A stretch of DNA of 64,000 nucleotides from Pseudomonas sp. Z8(2022) (GCF_025837155.1 NZ_CP107549.1:2852001-2916000), one strand, 5' to 3'; shown: positions 52,291-62,677, counted from the stretch's first letter. Notes: generated from the letters alone by a model not told the origin. Numbers and translations are program-made.

Positions 52291-52818
52291 ATGCCGCGTC
52301 GTTTATTCAAGCGCTACATGCCCACCCCCGATAGCATCAAGGGTAACAAGTCCCTGCGCTTTCTCGGCAAGCTGATTCATGATCCCAATCTCTGGCACCT
52401 CAACCGCCATTCGGTAGCGCGCAGCATGGCAATCGGCCTGTTCTGGGCGATGATCCCCATGCCGATGCAGATGCTGGCCGCCGCCGCCGTGGCGATTCCG
52501 TTGCGCGCCAACCTGCCGATCTCCATTGGCCTGGTCTGGCTGACCAACCCCATCACCATGCCGCCAGTGTTCTACTGCACCTACAAACTGGGAGCATGGA
52601 TCATGCAGGCGCCGCCGGTGCGCATGCCGCACACCCTGAGCCTGGAATGGATCACGGCAGAGGTTGCGGTACTGTGGAAGCCGCTTTATCTGGGCTCCTT
52701 CGTTGCGGGGCTGATCCTCTCCGTACTGGGCTATGTCCTGACCATGCTCTACTGGCGCTGGTGGGTCCAGCGTAGCTGGCGCAAACGTCAGGAAAAGCGC
52801 CGTCAGCAGCGGCCCTGA
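52291..52818 (+). CDS. DUF2062 membrane protein
   Basis: A 175-residue protein with about three hydrophobic segments. The conserved segments are VARSMAIGLFWAMIPMPMQM and LVWLTNPITMPPVFY. A basic C-terminus (RSWRKRQEKRRQQR) lies in the cytoplasm. The DUF2062 family is uncharacterised. It lies between comEC and lolE as in P. aeruginosa and ends at a shared terminator. Confidence 0.88.
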   Translation: MPRRLFKRYMPTPDSIKGNKSLRFLGKLIHDPNLWHLNRHSVARSMAIGLFWAMIPMPMQMLAAAAVAIPLRANLPISIGLVWLTNPITMPPVFYCTYKLGAWIMQAPPVRMPHTLSLEWITAEVAVLWKPLYLGSFVAGLILSVLGYVLTMLYWRWWVQRSWRKRQEKRRQQRP

Positions 52819-52822
52819 TAAG

Positions 52823-52850
52823 AAAAAGCCGTCGAATACGACGGCTTTTT
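52823..52850. terminator. Bidirectional terminator between the DUF2062 gene and lolE
   Basis: AAAAAGCCGTCG (52823-52834) pairs perfectly with CGACGGCTTTTT (52839-52850) around an AATA loop. Confidence 0.88.
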
Positions 52851-52855
52851 AATGC

Positions 52856-54100
52856 TCACTCGTAGCGTAGCGCTTCGGCTGGTTGTACCTGCGCCGCCCG
52901 CCAGGATGGGTAGAGCGTGGCGAGGAAACTCAGAATCAATGCCGCCGAACAGATCAGCGCGACATCCAGCCACTGCAGATCCGATGGCAGGCTGCTGATG
53001 AAGTACACGTCCGAGCTCAATACCTGCTGCCCGGCGAAGGACTCCAGCCAGGCCACCAGCGCACTGACATTCAGCGCCGCCAGTACGCCGAGCGCCGTGC
53101 CGATCAGAGTACCCACCATGCCGATTACCGCCCCCTGAACCATGAAGATGGCCATGATCTGCCGCGGCGTGGCGCCCAGGGTACGCAGGATGGCGATATC
53201 GCCGCCCTTGTCGGCGACCACCATGATCAGGGTGGCGATGATGTTGAATGCCGCGACTGCGACGATCAGCAACAGGAGCAGACCGATCATGGTCTTTTCC
53301 ATCTTCATCGCGCTGAACAGGCTGCCCTGGGTGTGGGTCCAGTCATCGGCGCGGTAATCGGCACCCAGCTCCGCCAACAGGGCCTTGGATACCTGCGGCG
53401 CCTGGTACAGGTCCTTGAGCGCCAGACGGATACCCGGCACCGTGCCCTCCGGCAGGCGCTGCATGGTTGCGGCGTCGGCGACGTTGATCAGTGCCAGCGA
53501 GCTGTCCAACTCGGCGCCGACCTTGAACACCGCCGCGACGTTCAGGCGCTGCATGCGCGGCGTGACGCCACCCGGAGCGCTGCTCAGCTCGGGAATGATC
53601 AGCGTCAGCTTGTCGCCGACCTGCAGACCGAAGCGTCGCGCAGTGATGTCGCCGATGACCACGCCGAACTCACCAGGCTGCAGATCGTTCAGGCTGCCCT
53701 GGCGGATGTGCTCGGGCAGGATCGACACCTTGCCCTCCTGCGCCGGATCGATGCCGTGGATCTGGATCGGCTGCATCAGCCCGCGATGCGACAACATGCC
53801 TTCCAGTTCGGCGTAGGGCGCAGCCGCCTGCACCTGCGGATTGGCCATGGCCCTGTCTGCCAGAGCACGCCAGTCGGCAACCGGTTCGGCGCCATAGAGC
53901 ATTGCGTGCGGCACCATGCCGAGAATCCGCGAGCTCATTTCCTTCTGGAAACCGTTCATGACCGACAGCACCACGATCATCGCCAGCACGCCGAGCGCCA
54001 GGCCGATCATCGAAGTCAGCGAAATGAAGGAAATGAAGTGATTACGGCGCTTGGCCCGCGTGTAGCGGGCGCCGATGAATATACTCAGCGGACGAAACAT
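52856..54100 (-). CDS. lolE: Lipoprotein-releasing ABC transporter permease (LolE position)
   Basis: One of two permeases of the LolCDE machine that extracts lipoproteins from the inner membrane and passes them to LolA. The 414-residue protein has one TM near the N-terminus, a large periplasmic domain and three TM helices at the end, with the coupling motif [14 protein letters not shown]. It is very similar to the other permease, so assignment as LolE rests on gene order (lolC-lolD-lolE). Its ATG shares a base with the lolD stop. Confidence 0.9.
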   Translation of the reverse strand: MFRPLSIFIGARYTRAKRRNHFISFISLTSMIGLALGVLAMIVVLSVMNGFQKEMSSRILGMVPHAMLYGAEPVADWRALADRAMANPQVQAAAPYAELEGMLSHRGLMQPIQIHGIDPAQEGKVSILPEHIRQGSLNDLQPGEFGVVIGDITARRFGLQVGDKLTLIIPELSSAPGGVTPRMQRLNVAAVFKVGAELDSSLALINVADAATMQRLPEGTVPGIRLALKDLYQAPQVSKALLAELGADYRADDWTHTQGSLFSAMKMEKTMIGLLLLLIVAVAAFNIIATLIMVVADKGGDIAILRTLGATPRQIMAIFMVQGAVIGMVGTLIGTALGVLAALNVSALVAWLESFAGQQVLSSDVYFISSLPSDLQWLDVALICSAALILSFLATLYPSWRAAQVQPAEALRYE

Positions 54101-54813
54101 CAGATGGCCACCAGCTTGCCGTCCTGCAGGCTGAGCACGCGGTGCATCTGCCGTGCCAGCTGCATGTCGTGGGTCACCACCAGGAACGCGGTATTGGAGT
54201 CGCGGCTGAGCTCACGCATCAGTTCCTGAATGCCTTCGGCGGTGTGCTGATCGAGGTTGCCGGTTGGCTCGTCGAGCAGCACCAGGCCCGGGCGGTTGAC
54301 TAGGGCGCGGGCGATGGCCACACGCTGACGCTCGCCACCGGACAGCTCTGAGGGTTTGTGATTGAGGCGATGACCAAGGCCCACACGCTCGAGCAATGCA
54401 GTCGCGCGCTGGCGTGCCTCGGCAATCGGGGTTTTGCCGATCAGCAGCGGCATGCAGGCGTTCTCCAGCGCGGTGAACTCGGCCAGCAGGTGGTGAAACT
54501 GATAGACGAAACCCAGCGCCCGGTTACGCAGCAGACCACGGGCGGTCTCGCTAAGTGCCGAGAGCTGCTCGCCAGCCAGCCAGACGCTGCCCTCGCTGGG
54601 CGTGTCCAGGCCGCCAAGCATGTTCAGCAGGGTGCTCTTGCCGGAACCGGAGCTGCCGACAATGGCCACGCGCTCGCCGGGGAAGAGCTCCAGCTCGAGG
54701 CCGTCGAGCACCACCACCGACTCGGGGCCCTCGTCGTAACGCTTGCTCAGGTTGCGGCAGCTGAGCACGGCATTGTGCTGTTTCATGGCGTTCTGATTCA
54801 TGGACTCACTCAT
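54100..54813 (-). CDS. lolD: Lipoprotein-releasing ABC transporter ATPase
   Basis: LolD powers lipoprotein release. Walker A is GSSGSGKST, the signature [15 protein letters not shown], Walker [13 protein letters not shown], and the switch histidine is in VVTHDMQLA. The 237-residue form uses the ATG at 54813, overlapping the lolC stop. In-frame ATG codons at 54801 and 54786 would give shorter proteins nearer the usual 227 residues. Confidence 0.94.
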   Translation of the reverse strand: MSESMNQNAMKQHNAVLSCRNLSKRYDEGPESVVVLDGLELELFPGERVAIVGSSGSGKSTLLNMLGGLDTPSEGSVWLAGEQLSALSETARGLLRNRALGFVYQFHHLLAEFTALENACMPLLIGKTPIAEARQRATALLERVGLGHRLNHKPSELSGGERQRVAIARALVNRPGLVLLDEPTGNLDQHTAEGIQELMRELSRDSNTAFLVVTHDMQLARQMHRVLSLQDGKLVAI

Positions 54814-56053
54814 AGCGCAGGGCCTCGGCGGGCTGGGTGCGGGCGGCGCGCCAGGCCGGATACAGGGTAGCGAAGAAGCTCAGCAGCAACGCCGCGGTAC
54901 AGACCATGACCACGTCGGCGCTCTGCAGTTGCGAAGGCAGGTAATCGATGAAATAGACATCGGCATTGAGAAACTTGATGCCCAGCAGGCGCTCGATGCC
55001 GGCAATCAGGCTGCTGACGTTGAGCGCAGCGAGAATCCCCAGCACGGCACCGATGAAGGTACCGACCACGCCGATCACGGTGCCCTGCACCATGAAGATG
55101 GCCATGATCTGCCGCGGCGTGGCGCCGAGGGTGCGCAGAATGGCGATGTCGCCCTTCTTGTCGGTCACCACCATCACCAGAGTGGAGATGATGTTGAATG
55201 CCGCCACCGCGACGATCAGCAGCAGCAGCAGGCCGATCATGGTCTTCTCCATGCGGATGGCCTGATACAGGTTGCCGTGGCTGCGGGTCCAGTCGCGGGC
55301 AAAGAAGTCGCCGTCGAGCGTCTGGGCGATCTCCCAGGCACTGCGCGGCGCCTGGAACAGATCATCGAATTTCAGGCGCAGCCCCTGAACCTGATCCGGT
55401 TTCCAGCGCTGCAGGCGTGCCAGGTCACTGATATTGGCCAGTGCCAGTGCGCCATCGATCTCGCCGGCACCGACATGAAAGATACCGGTCACGGTAAAAC
55501 GCTTCAGGCGCGGGAACATGCCGGCCGGCGTGACGGTGACCTCGGGGGCGACGAAGGTGACCTTGTCACCGAGTTCCAGGCCGAGCTTGGCCGCCGCCTT
55601 GTCGCCGATGACCATGGCGAAATCACCCGACTGCAGGCTGTCGAGGCTGCCCTGCCGGAAGAAGTCATCGATGATCGAGACCTTGCGCTCCTGCTCGGGA
55701 TCGATGGCATTGATCAGCACCTTCTGCACCTTGCCGTCGTGCGTCAGCAGGCCCTGCATCTGGGTAAAGGGAGCCAGCGCCTCCACCCGCGGATGGCGCT
55801 CGACCTGACGCGCCAGTGCCGGCCAGTCACTGACCGGAGTCGGCGACTCGACCGTGGCATGAGGAATCATCCCCAGCACACGGGTGCGCATCTCGTGGTC
55901 GAAACCGTTCATGACCGACAGCACCAGGATCATCACCATCACCCCCAGGGTGAGGCCGAGCATGGACGTCAGGGAAATGAATGAAACGAAATGGTTGCGG
56001 CGCTTGGCTCGCGTGTAGCGCGTACCGATGAATACGAACAGAGGTCTGAACAT
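54806..56053 (-). CDS. lolC: Lipoprotein-releasing ABC transporter permease (LolC position)
   Basis: A 415-residue permease with the same architecture as the one at 52856. It starts [18 protein letters not shown] and shares the [14 protein letters not shown] coupling loop and the VSFISLTSM start of TM1. It is the first gene of lolCDE. The close likeness of the two permeases suggests a relatively recent duplication. Confidence 0.9.
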   Translation of the reverse strand: MFRPLFVFIGTRYTRAKRRNHFVSFISLTSMLGLTLGVMVMILVLSVMNGFDHEMRTRVLGMIPHATVESPTPVSDWPALARQVERHPRVEALAPFTQMQGLLTHDGKVQKVLINAIDPEQERKVSIIDDFFRQGSLDSLQSGDFAMVIGDKAAAKLGLELGDKVTFVAPEVTVTPAGMFPRLKRFTVTGIFHVGAGEIDGALALANISDLARLQRWKPDQVQGLRLKFDDLFQAPRSAWEIAQTLDGDFFARDWTRSHGNLYQAIRMEKTMIGLLLLLIVAVAAFNIISTLVMVVTDKKGDIAILRTLGATPRQIMAIFMVQGTVIGVVGTFIGAVLGILAALNVSSLIAGIERLLGIKFLNADVYFIDYLPSQLQSADVVMVCTAALLLSFFATLYPAWRAARTQPAEALRYE

Positions 56054-56187
56054 GTCGGGGAAGGGTCAGGGGAAAAGGAACGTCCTTGTGGCAGGCACTG
56101 GATAGCGGCCTTACACTCAGAACCAGTTCGGCTAGGTGCCGGATCGTCAACGAGTTCTCTGACCACCACTGCAGTCATGGGTTCGCC

Positions 56188-56754
56188 ATGTCGACATACG
56201 ATGTAGATGATCGCCGGGAATACTATCGTATCGAGGATACGATAGCACTGGAATTCACCCCGTTGTCGGGTGCCGCAGCCCAGTCCGGTGAAGCGCTTCA
56301 CGATGCGTCGCCGCTGTTCAACCTGCTCAGCGACCTGCACCTGATGGACTTCGAGTCGCAGCATCTGTTGCGTCACATCGGCGAGCGCGACCGGACCCTG
56401 GCCAGTTACCTGAAGGTGATCAACAAGCGCATCGATCTGCTGGGTCAGGCGGTGGCGCAGAGTCTGCTGCAGGGCATCGGCGCGCCGCGCCAGGTATCGC
56501 TGTCCGAAGGCGGTATCAGCTTCGGCCACACCCAGGCCGTGGCTCCCGGCAGCCACCTGGCGATCAGAATGGTATTGATGCCTCAGGCCCTCGGCCTGCT
56601 ACTGCGTGCCAAGGTGGTGCACTGCGACGCACGCAACGATGGCCAGTACGAGATCGGTGCCGAGTTCGAAGCGTTGACCGACGCACAGCGCCAACTGCTT
56701 GCGCGGCATATCCTGCAGAAACAGGCCCTGGAACGTCGCCAGGCCCGCGAATGA
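56188..56754 (+). CDS. PilZ domain protein with helical insertion
   Basis: A 188-residue protein. The c-di-GMP-binding arginines are near the start (R9, R10 and R14 in DRREYYRI), and the second PilZ motif appears only at about 102-110 (QVSLSEGGI). Between them lies an insertion of about 75 residues rich in Leu and predicted helical. This layout recalls the tetrameric PilZ proteins with coiled-coil insertions described from Xanthomonas. The ATG is at 56188; the ribosome site is weak. Confidence 0.82.
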   Translation: MSTYDVDDRREYYRIEDTIALEFTPLSGAAAQSGEALHDASPLFNLLSDLHLMDFESQHLLRHIGERDRTLASYLKVINKRIDLLGQAVAQSLLQGIGAPRQVSLSEGGISFGHTQAVAPGSHLAIRMVLMPQALGLLLRAKVVHCDARNDGQYEIGAEFEALTDAQRQLLARHILQKQALERRQARE

Positions 56755-56773
56755 ACACTGCCAAGGAATCGCC

Positions 56774-57082
56774 ATGCATCGCCTCGCCCTGCTACTTGCA
56801 CTACTCGCCCCTGCCCCCCTGTTCGCCGACACCCTGACTATCCCTCTGGGCAGTCAGGGTGCTGATATCGATACTCGCAACCTTCCCCAGAAGGGCCAGT
56901 CCAAACGCTCGGTGCTGGAGCGCTTCGGCCTGGCCGATGTGGAACACAAGCCTGTCGGCCAGCCGCCCATCACCCGCTGGGACTACCGCGAGTTCAGCGT
57001 CTATTTCGAGTACGATCACGTGGTCAACAGCGTGCGCCACCACCGCCCGCATCACCCCGACACCGCCAAGGAGCAACAGTGA
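56774..57082 (+). CDS. Small secreted protein resembling the BamE/SmpA fold
   Basis: A 102-residue protein with a signal peptide (MHRLALLLALLAPAPLFA, cleavage after residue 18). The mature part has GQSKRSVLERFGLAD, then WDYREFSVYFEYDHVVNSV. This pattern of G-x-S-x-x-x-V-x-x-x-F-G followed by W-x-Y and a terminal strand resembles the BamE/SmpA fold, but without a lipobox. Function is unknown. It overlaps the start of the phosphodiesterase gene by four bases. Confidence 0.78.
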   Translation: MHRLALLLALLAPAPLFADTLTIPLGSQGADIDTRNLPQKGQSKRSVLERFGLADVEHKPVGQPPITRWDYREFSVYFEYDHVVNSVRHHRPHHPDTAKEQQ

Positions 57083-57798
57083 CTCTCATCTACGGCCATC
57101 GCGGCGCCAAGGGCGAAGCCCCGGAAAACACTCTTGCCAGCTTCCAGCGCTGCCTGGAGCATGGCGTCAATCGTTGCGAGCTGGACTTGCATCTGTCACG
57201 CGACGGCGAACTGATGGTGATTCACGACCCGACCCTGAAACGTACCACTAGCATGCGCGGCAAGGTGGTCGAGCACGACGCCGCCGAACTGAACAAGTAC
57301 GACGCGCGCAAGGGCGGCCCGGGCTGGGTGCACCCCTGCCCCATTCCACGCCTGGAAGAGCTGTTCGAACAGTGTCAATTCGAGCACTGGCAACTGGAAG
57401 TGAAAAGCGCCTCGAAGGTGCGTGCTTCACGAACCGTACTGGCCATCGCCGAACTGGCCGAACGTTTCGGCCTGCGTGAGCAGATCACCATCACCTCCAG
57501 CTCGCGCGAAGTGCTCAAGGCCGCCCGCGAGCTGACTCCGCAGCTGCAACTGGGCCTGGTCGCCGAGTACGCCTGGCTCGATCCGCTGAAAGTGGCAGCC
57601 CACTATGGCTGCCATCTACTGGCGCTGAACTGGACTCTGTGCACCCCGGAACGCCTGCTCAAGGCGCAGAAGCAGGGGCTGCACGTGTCGGTATGGACAG
57701 TCAACGAAGCAGCGCTGATGCGCCGTCTGGCCGACTTCGGCGTCGACAGCATCATCACCGACTTCCCCGGCCTGGCGGTGCAGACGCTGCGCGCTTGA
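57079..57798 (+). CDS. Glycerophosphodiester phosphodiesterase
   Basis: A 239-residue cytoplasmic enzyme that hydrolyses glycerophosphodiesters to glycerol-3-phosphate and an alcohol. The catalytic residues lie in YGHRGAKGEAPENTL, ELDLHLSRDGELMVIHD and LEVKSA. It has no signal peptide, like UgpQ rather than GlpQ. It begins with GTG at 57079 inside the stop of the preceding gene. Confidence 0.9.
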   Translation: MTLIYGHRGAKGEAPENTLASFQRCLEHGVNRCELDLHLSRDGELMVIHDPTLKRTTSMRGKVVEHDAAELNKYDARKGGPGWVHPCPIPRLEELFEQCQFEHWQLEVKSASKVRASRTVLAIAELAERFGLREQITITSSSREVLKAARELTPQLQLGLVAEYAWLDPLKVAAHYGCHLLALNWTLCTPERLLKAQKQGLHVSVWTVNEAALMRRLADFGVDSIITDFPGLAVQTLRA

Positions 57799-57806
57799 GA
57801 CTCATC

Positions 57807-57929
57807 GCCCTCTCCCCCTGGCCCCTCTCCCGCAAGCGGGAGAGGGGAGCAAGCCAGAGCAGCTCGCGCCTCGTCCGGATGCAATTCGGGGGATGCAGAA
57901 AGAGCCTCCCCGGATTGCATCCGGGCTAC
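57807..57929. repeat. Composite REP cluster between the phosphodiesterase gene and sthA
   Basis: 57807-57848 holds the CCCTCTCCC..GGGAGAGGG palindrome. 57872-57891 and 57908-57929 are an inverted pair of the CCGGATTGCATCCGG type. Both families also occur together at 8239-8416. The rest of the gap to 58084 holds a terminator and nothing else seen. Confidence 0.8.
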
Positions 57930-57948
57930 GAACACAACGCCCAATAAC

Positions 57949-57976
57949 GAAAAACCGGCCAATGGCCGGTTTTTTC
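57949..57976. terminator. Bidirectional terminator between the phosphodiesterase gene and sthA
   Basis: AAAAACCGGCC pairs with GGCCGGTTTTT around AAT, with T-runs on both sides. Confidence 0.85.
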
Positions 57977-58084
57977 GTTGCTGCCGCCTGAGACGCTAGA
58001 AACTCTCCCGATTCGGCCAGCGCCACTCGGAAGCCGCTATCCAGCCTGTCTCCCCGACCGGCTCAGGCCGCCGGCCGGAGCCGC

Positions 58085-59479
58085 TCAAAAAAGCCGGTTG
58101 AGGCCGTCGAACGCCGCCACCCGATAGGCCTCGGCCATGGTCGGGTAGTTGAAGGTGGTGTTGATGAAGTACTTGATGCTGTTGGCTTCGCCCTTCTGGC
58201 TCATGATCGCCTGACCGATGTGGACGATCTCCGAAGCCTGATAGCCGAAGCAGTGCACACCCAGCACTTCCAGGGTTTCACGATGGAACAGGATCTTCAG
58301 CATGCCCACCGGTTCAACCGAGATCTGCGCGCGGGCCATGCCCTTGAAGAAGGCCTTGCCGACTTCGTAAGGCACCTTGGCCTGGGTCAGCTCGCGCTCG
58401 TTCTTGCCGATCGAACTGATCTCCGGAATGGTGTAGATGCCGGTCGGCACGTCATCGACGAAACGCCAGCTGCCGTTGTCGACGATGCTGCCGGCAGCGG
58501 AACGGCCCTGGTCGGCCGCGGCACTGGCCAGGCTCGGCCAGCCGATCACGTCACCGGCAGCGTAGATGTTGCTGACCTCGGTGCGGTAGTACTCATCGAC
58601 CTGAATCTGGCCACGGCTGTTGACCGCGATGCCGATGTTCTCCAGGCCCAGCTGATCGGTATTGCCGGTACGACCGTTACACCACAGCAGCGCATCGGCC
58701 TTGATCTTCTTGCCCGACTTCAGGTGCAGAATCACACCGTTTTCCACACCCTCGATGCGCTCGTACTCTTCGTTGTGACGAATCAGCACGTTGTTGTTGC
58801 GCAGGTGATAGGACAGCGCATCGGAAATTTCCGAATCGAGGAAACTGAGCAGTTGATCGCGGTTGTCGATCAGATCGACCAGCACGCCCAGACCACTGAA
58901 GATCGAGGCATATTCGCAGCCGATGACCCCGGCTCCGTAAATGATCAGACGACGCGGCGTGTGGCCCAGGCTGAGGATGGTGTCGCTATCGTAGATACGC
59001 GGATGGCGGAAATCGATATCGGCCGGGCGGTAGGGGCGCGAACCGGTGGCGATGACGATCTGCTTGGCCACCAGCTTTTCCACCACACCATTGAGGCATA
59101 CCACTTCGACCGTCTGATCGTCCGCGAAGCTGGCGGTACCGAAATAGGTGTCGATGCGGTTGCGCGCGTAGTAGCCGGTGCGTGAGGTGACCTGCTTGGC
59201 GATCACCTTCTCCGCGCTTTTCAGCACGTCCGGGAAGGAGAACCAGCGCGGTTCGCCGATCTGGCGAAACATCGGGTTGGTATTGAACTGCATGATCTGC
59301 CGCACCGAGTGGCGCAGCGCCTTGGAGGGGATTGTTCCCAGGTGGGTGCAGTTGCCGCCGACCAGCGGACGGTTGTCCACCACGGCCACCTTGCGCCCGG
59401 CCTTGGCCGCGTTCATCGCCGCGCCCTCGCCCGCCGGGCCGGAGCCCAGCACCACCACATCGTAGTTGTAGACCGCCAT
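58085..59479 (-). CDS. sthA: Soluble pyridine nucleotide transhydrogenase
   Basis: SthA moves reducing equivalents between NADPH and NAD and is an FAD enzyme of the disulfide reductase family. The 464-residue protein has FAD-binding [12 protein letters not shown] and the NAD site [16 protein letters not shown]. The usual redox disulfide is incomplete: [13 protein letters not shown] keeps the first cysteine and has Thr-His-Leu-Gly-Thr in place of the second, as expected of transhydrogenases. The ATG follows AAGGAG. Confidence 0.96.
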   Translation of the reverse strand: MAVYNYDVVVLGSGPAGEGAAMNAAKAGRKVAVVDNRPLVGGNCTHLGTIPSKALRHSVRQIMQFNTNPMFRQIGEPRWFSFPDVLKSAEKVIAKQVTSRTGYYARNRIDTYFGTASFADDQTVEVVCLNGVVEKLVAKQIVIATGSRPYRPADIDFRHPRIYDSDTILSLGHTPRRLIIYGAGVIGCEYASIFSGLGVLVDLIDNRDQLLSFLDSEISDALSYHLRNNNVLIRHNEEYERIEGVENGVILHLKSGKKIKADALLWCNGRTGNTDQLGLENIGIAVNSRGQIQVDEYYRTEVSNIYAAGDVIGWPSLASAAADQGRSAAGSIVDNGSWRFVDDVPTGIYTIPEISSIGKNERELTQAKVPYEVGKAFFKGMARAQISVEPVGMLKILFHRETLEVLGVHCFGYQASEIVHIGQAIMSQKGEANSIKYFINTTFNYPTMAEAYRVAAFDGLNRLF

Positions 59480-59575
59480 GTTTACTCCTTCAGATCAGGC
59501 CGGAGCGCTTGTGGCGCACCCTCGGCAGGGCCGGCAGTGGATTACAGCTGCCGGCTGTCAAAGCTACCACCAGGC

Positions 59576-59806
59576 TTAGCGCTTGCTCGCGTCGTAGGCC
59601 AGGTCGGTGTTCGGCGCTTCGCTCTTGTCGCGATTGACCTCTTCGCACTTCTCACGGCTACCGCCACAGATCGAGCATTCCTTCTCGATGCCCAGGTTGG
59701 CGATGCCACCGCAGGAACCGGCGATGGGTTTGCGCCCCATGATCACGCCGACGGCCATCATGCCGACGACCAGGATCATGGACAGAAATACAACCAGAAA
59801 AATCAT
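59576..59806 (-). CDS. nqrM: Na+-NQR maturation protein NqrM
   Basis: A 76-residue protein with one N-terminal TM helix followed by four cysteines (GSCGG, KECSICGG, REKCEEV). NqrM is required to insert the membrane iron centre between NqrD and NqrE. It overlaps the apbE stop by four bases. The cluster nqrABCDEF-apbE-nqrM is the known arrangement. Confidence 0.92.
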   Translation of the reverse strand: MIFLVVFLSMILVVGMMAVGVIMGRKPIAGSCGGIANLGIEKECSICGGSREKCEEVNRDKSEAPNTDLAYDASKR

Positions 59807-60828
59807 TGCTCATCTCCTGCAGCGAATAGCTGCTCGAATGCGGCCGTGCCCCGTGTGACGAAGCCCTCGCCTTCACGCGTCACGAAAAACGCCGCGATAC
59901 CGTTGCGCTCGGCGAAGGCCATGCCGGCATCCGGCCCAAGCACCATCAATAGGGTAGACAAGCCATCGGCACGCAAGGTCGATGGATCGGCCACCGTGAC
60001 AGCTGCCAGTTTGTGATTGACCGGTTTGCCGGTCAGCGGATCAAGCGTGTGCGAGTAGCGCTGGCCGTTCTCTTCGAAGTAGTTGCGGTAGTCGCCAGAG
60101 GTGGAAATACCGTAACCATCGAGTTGCAGGATACGCTGAGCCACGCGCTGATCGTCGCGCGGAGCCTCCAGGCCGATGCGCCAGTGGCTGCCATCGGGCT
60201 TGAGGCCGGCTGCCTTGAGCTCGCCGGTGGCTTCGACCAGATAACTGCTGACCCCCAGCTCGGCCAGGCGCTCCACGATCCGATCGACAGCGTAGCCGGC
60301 AGCGATGCTGTTGAAGTCGACTTCCACGTCGACATCCTTACACAACTGCTCGCCTTCGATCTTCAGGTGCTGCTGACCGACGCGCTGACGCACTTCGGCC
60401 AGACGCTCGGCATCCGGCACCGCCTCACCCTGCCCTTTGGGTCCGAAGCCCCAGAGGTCGAGCAACGGCTCCAGCGTCAGGTCGAAATGACCCTCGCTCT
60501 CCCGATGCAGGCGATCACCGGCACGCACCAGGTCCAACACGCCCCGGGGCATGGTCTGGCAGGTACCGGCCGGCGCACGGTTGAACTGCTCGATCAGCGA
60601 ATCATCGCGATAGGTGGACATCTGCAGGTCGATCTCGGCGAGGATCGCCTCGGTCGCGGCCTTGAGTTCGGCTTGCGGCGCGACGCCTTCACTGCGGACG
60701 TACTTGATCGAATAGGTGCTGCCCATGGTCGGGCCACCGAACTCTTCGATCCGTTCAGAATGCAAGCAGCCCGTTAGGGCTGCCGCCAGGGCGACAGCGA
60801 TAACGGGCTGGAGTACAGCAGACCTCAT
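59803..60828 (-). CDS. apbE: FAD:protein FMN transferase
   Basis: ApbE attaches FMN covalently to a threonine of NqrB and NqrC. The 341-residue protein has a lipoprotein signal ending in LTGC (C21) and faces the periplasm. The family motifs GPTMGSTYSI, DFNSIAAGYAVDRI and a Thr/Asp-rich C-terminal block are present. It lies four bases after nqrF. Confidence 0.94.
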   Translation of the reverse strand: MRSAVLQPVIAVALAAALTGCLHSERIEEFGGPTMGSTYSIKYVRSEGVAPQAELKAATEAILAEIDLQMSTYRDDSLIEQFNRAPAGTCQTMPRGVLDLVRAGDRLHRESEGHFDLTLEPLLDLWGFGPKGQGEAVPDAERLAEVRQRVGQQHLKIEGEQLCKDVDVEVDFNSIAAGYAVDRIVERLAELGVSSYLVEATGELKAAGLKPDGSHWRIGLEAPRDDQRVAQRILQLDGYGISTSGDYRNYFEENGQRYSHTLDPLTGKPVNHKLAAVTVADPSTLRADGLSTLLMVLGPDAGMAFAERNGIAAFFVTREGEGFVTRGTAAFEQLFAAGDEQ

Positions 60829-60831
60829 GCG

Positions 60832-62055
60832 TCAGCCGCCGAAGTCGTCGAGAAGGATGTTCTCCGGCTCGACCCCCAGGTCGGTCAGCATCTTGATCAC
60901 TGCGGCGTTCATCATGGGTGGGCCGCACATGTAGAACTCGCAATCTTCCGGAGCCGGGTGGTCCTTCAGATAGTTCTCGTACAGCACGTTGTGGATGAAG
61001 CCGGTGAGGCCGGTCCAGTTGTCTTCCGGCTGCGGATCGGACAGCGCCAGGTGCCATTCGAAGTTCGGGTTTTCCGCGGCCAGCTGATCGTACTCTTCGT
61101 TGTAGAACGACTCGCGCATGGAGCGCGCACCGTACCAGAAGCTGATCTTGCGCTTGGACTTCAGGCGCTTGAGCTGGTCGAAGATATGCGAACGCATCGG
61201 CGCCATGCCGGCACCACCACCGATGAAGACCATCTCCGCATCGGTATCCTTGGCGAAGAATTCACCGAAAGGTCCGTACACGGTGATCTTGTCACCCGGC
61301 TTGAGGCTGAACACGTAGGAAGACATCTTGCCCGGCGGCAGATCGTCCTTGCCGGGGGGCGGCGAGGCGATACGGATGTTGAACTTCACCAGACCGCGCT
61401 CTTCCGGGTAGTTGGCCATGGAATAGGCACGGATCACGGTCTCATCGACCTTGGACACGTACTTCCACTGGTTGAACTTGTCCCAGTCGCCGCGATACTC
61501 CTCCTGAATGTCGAAGTCCTTGTAGTACACGGTATGCGGCGGGCATTCCAGCTGGACGTAACCGCCGGCGCGGAAGTCAACGTTCTCGCCTTCCGGCAGC
61601 TTGAGGGTCAGCTCCTTGATGAAGGTGGCCACGTTCGGGTTGGACTCGACCGTGCATTCCCACTTCTTCACACCAAAGACTTCTTCCGGCACCTTGATCT
61701 TCATGTCCTGCTTGACCGGGGTCTGGCAGGACAGACGCCAACCCTCACGGGCTTCGCGTCGATTGAAGTGGGCTTCTTCAGTAGCCAGCATTTCGCCGCC
61801 ACCGCTCTGGACGATGCACTTGCACTGCGCGCAAGTGCCACCGCCACCGCAAGCGGAAGACAGGAAGATGTCGTTGGCCGCCAGGGTCTGCAGCAGCTTG
61901 CCGCCAGCGGGGACCGTGATGGTCTTCTCGCCGTTGATTTCAATGTTCACGTCACCGGAGGACACCAGCCGGGAGCGCGCCGCCAGGATGACAACGACCA
62001 GCGCCAGCACGATGCCGGTGAACATGGCGATGGGCAGAATCAGATCAAAACTCAT
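60832..62055 (-). CDS. nqrF: Na+-translocating NADH:quinone reductase subunit F
   Basis: NqrF is the NADH-oxidising subunit. The 407-residue protein has an N-terminal TM helix, a 2Fe-2S ferredoxin domain with [12 protein letters not shown] and a downstream cysteine, then FAD- and NAD-binding reductase domains ([24 protein letters not shown]). It ends the nqr genes proper. Confidence 0.96.
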   Translation of the reverse strand: MSFDLILPIAMFTGIVLALVVVILAARSRLVSSGDVNIEINGEKTITVPAGGKLLQTLAANDIFLSSACGGGGTCAQCKCIVQSGGGEMLATEEAHFNRREAREGWRLSCQTPVKQDMKIKVPEEVFGVKKWECTVESNPNVATFIKELTLKLPEGENVDFRAGGYVQLECPPHTVYYKDFDIQEEYRGDWDKFNQWKYVSKVDETVIRAYSMANYPEERGLVKFNIRIASPPPGKDDLPPGKMSSYVFSLKPGDKITVYGPFGEFFAKDTDAEMVFIGGGAGMAPMRSHIFDQLKRLKSKRKISFWYGARSMRESFYNEEYDQLAAENPNFEWHLALSDPQPEDNWTGLTGFIHNVLYENYLKDHPAPEDCEFYMCGPPMMNAAVIKMLTDLGVEPENILLDDFGG

Positions 62056-62068
62056 CGTGTCCCATTCC

Positions 62069-62677
62069 TTACAGTTGCACGCCGGAGAAGGACATGAAGC
62101 CCAGCGACATCAGACCGACGGTGATGAAGGTGATGCCCAGGCCCCGCAGGCCTTCGGGGACATCGCTGTACTTGAGCTTTTCGCGGATGGCAGCCAGCAG
62201 CACGATAGCCAGCGCCCAGGAAAAACCCGAACCCACGCCGTAGACCAGACTTTCCGAGAAGTTGTAGTCACGCTCGACCATGAACAGGGTGCCGCCCATG
62301 ATGGCGCAGTGCACAGTGATCAGCGGCAGGAAGATACCCAGCGCGTTGTAGAGCTTCGGCAGGTACTTGTCCAAGGTCATTTCCATGATCTGCACCACAG
62401 CGGCGATCAGGCCGATGTAGGACAGCAGGCCGAGGAACGACAGGTCGACATCCGGCAATCCGGCCCAAGCCAGCGCACCGTCCTTGAGCAGATAGGTGTA
62501 CAACAGGTTGTTCAGCGGCAGGGTAACCGTCTGCACAACGATCACGGTCAGACCCAGCATCAGCGAGGTTTCGACCTTCTTGGAGATTGCCAGGAAGGTA
62601 CACATGCCGAGGAAGAACGCCAGCGCCATGTTCTCGACGAACACGGCCCTGACGAACAGGCTGATGTAGTGCTCCAT
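62069..62677 (-). CDS. nqrE: Na+-translocating NADH:quinone reductase subunit E
   Basis: A 202-residue subunit with six TM helices, begun by [17 protein letters not shown]. NqrE and NqrD are related, lie in the membrane with opposite topology and hold an iron centre between them. The start overlaps the nqrD stop. Confidence 0.96.
   Translation of the reverse strand: MEHYISLFVRAVFVENMALAFFLGMCTFLAISKKVETSLMLGLTVIVVQTVTLPLNNLLYTYLLKDGALAWAGLPDVDLSFLGLLSYIGLIAAVVQIMEMTLDKYLPKLYNALGIFLPLITVHCAIMGGTLFMVERDYNFSESLVYGVGSGFSWALAIVLLAAIREKLKYSDVPEGLRGLGITFITVGLMSLGFMSFSGVQL

Noticed and set aside
58085..59479. Loss of a redox cysteine in the flavoprotein as a defect
   Set aside because: SthA-type transhydrogenases naturally lack the second cysteine.
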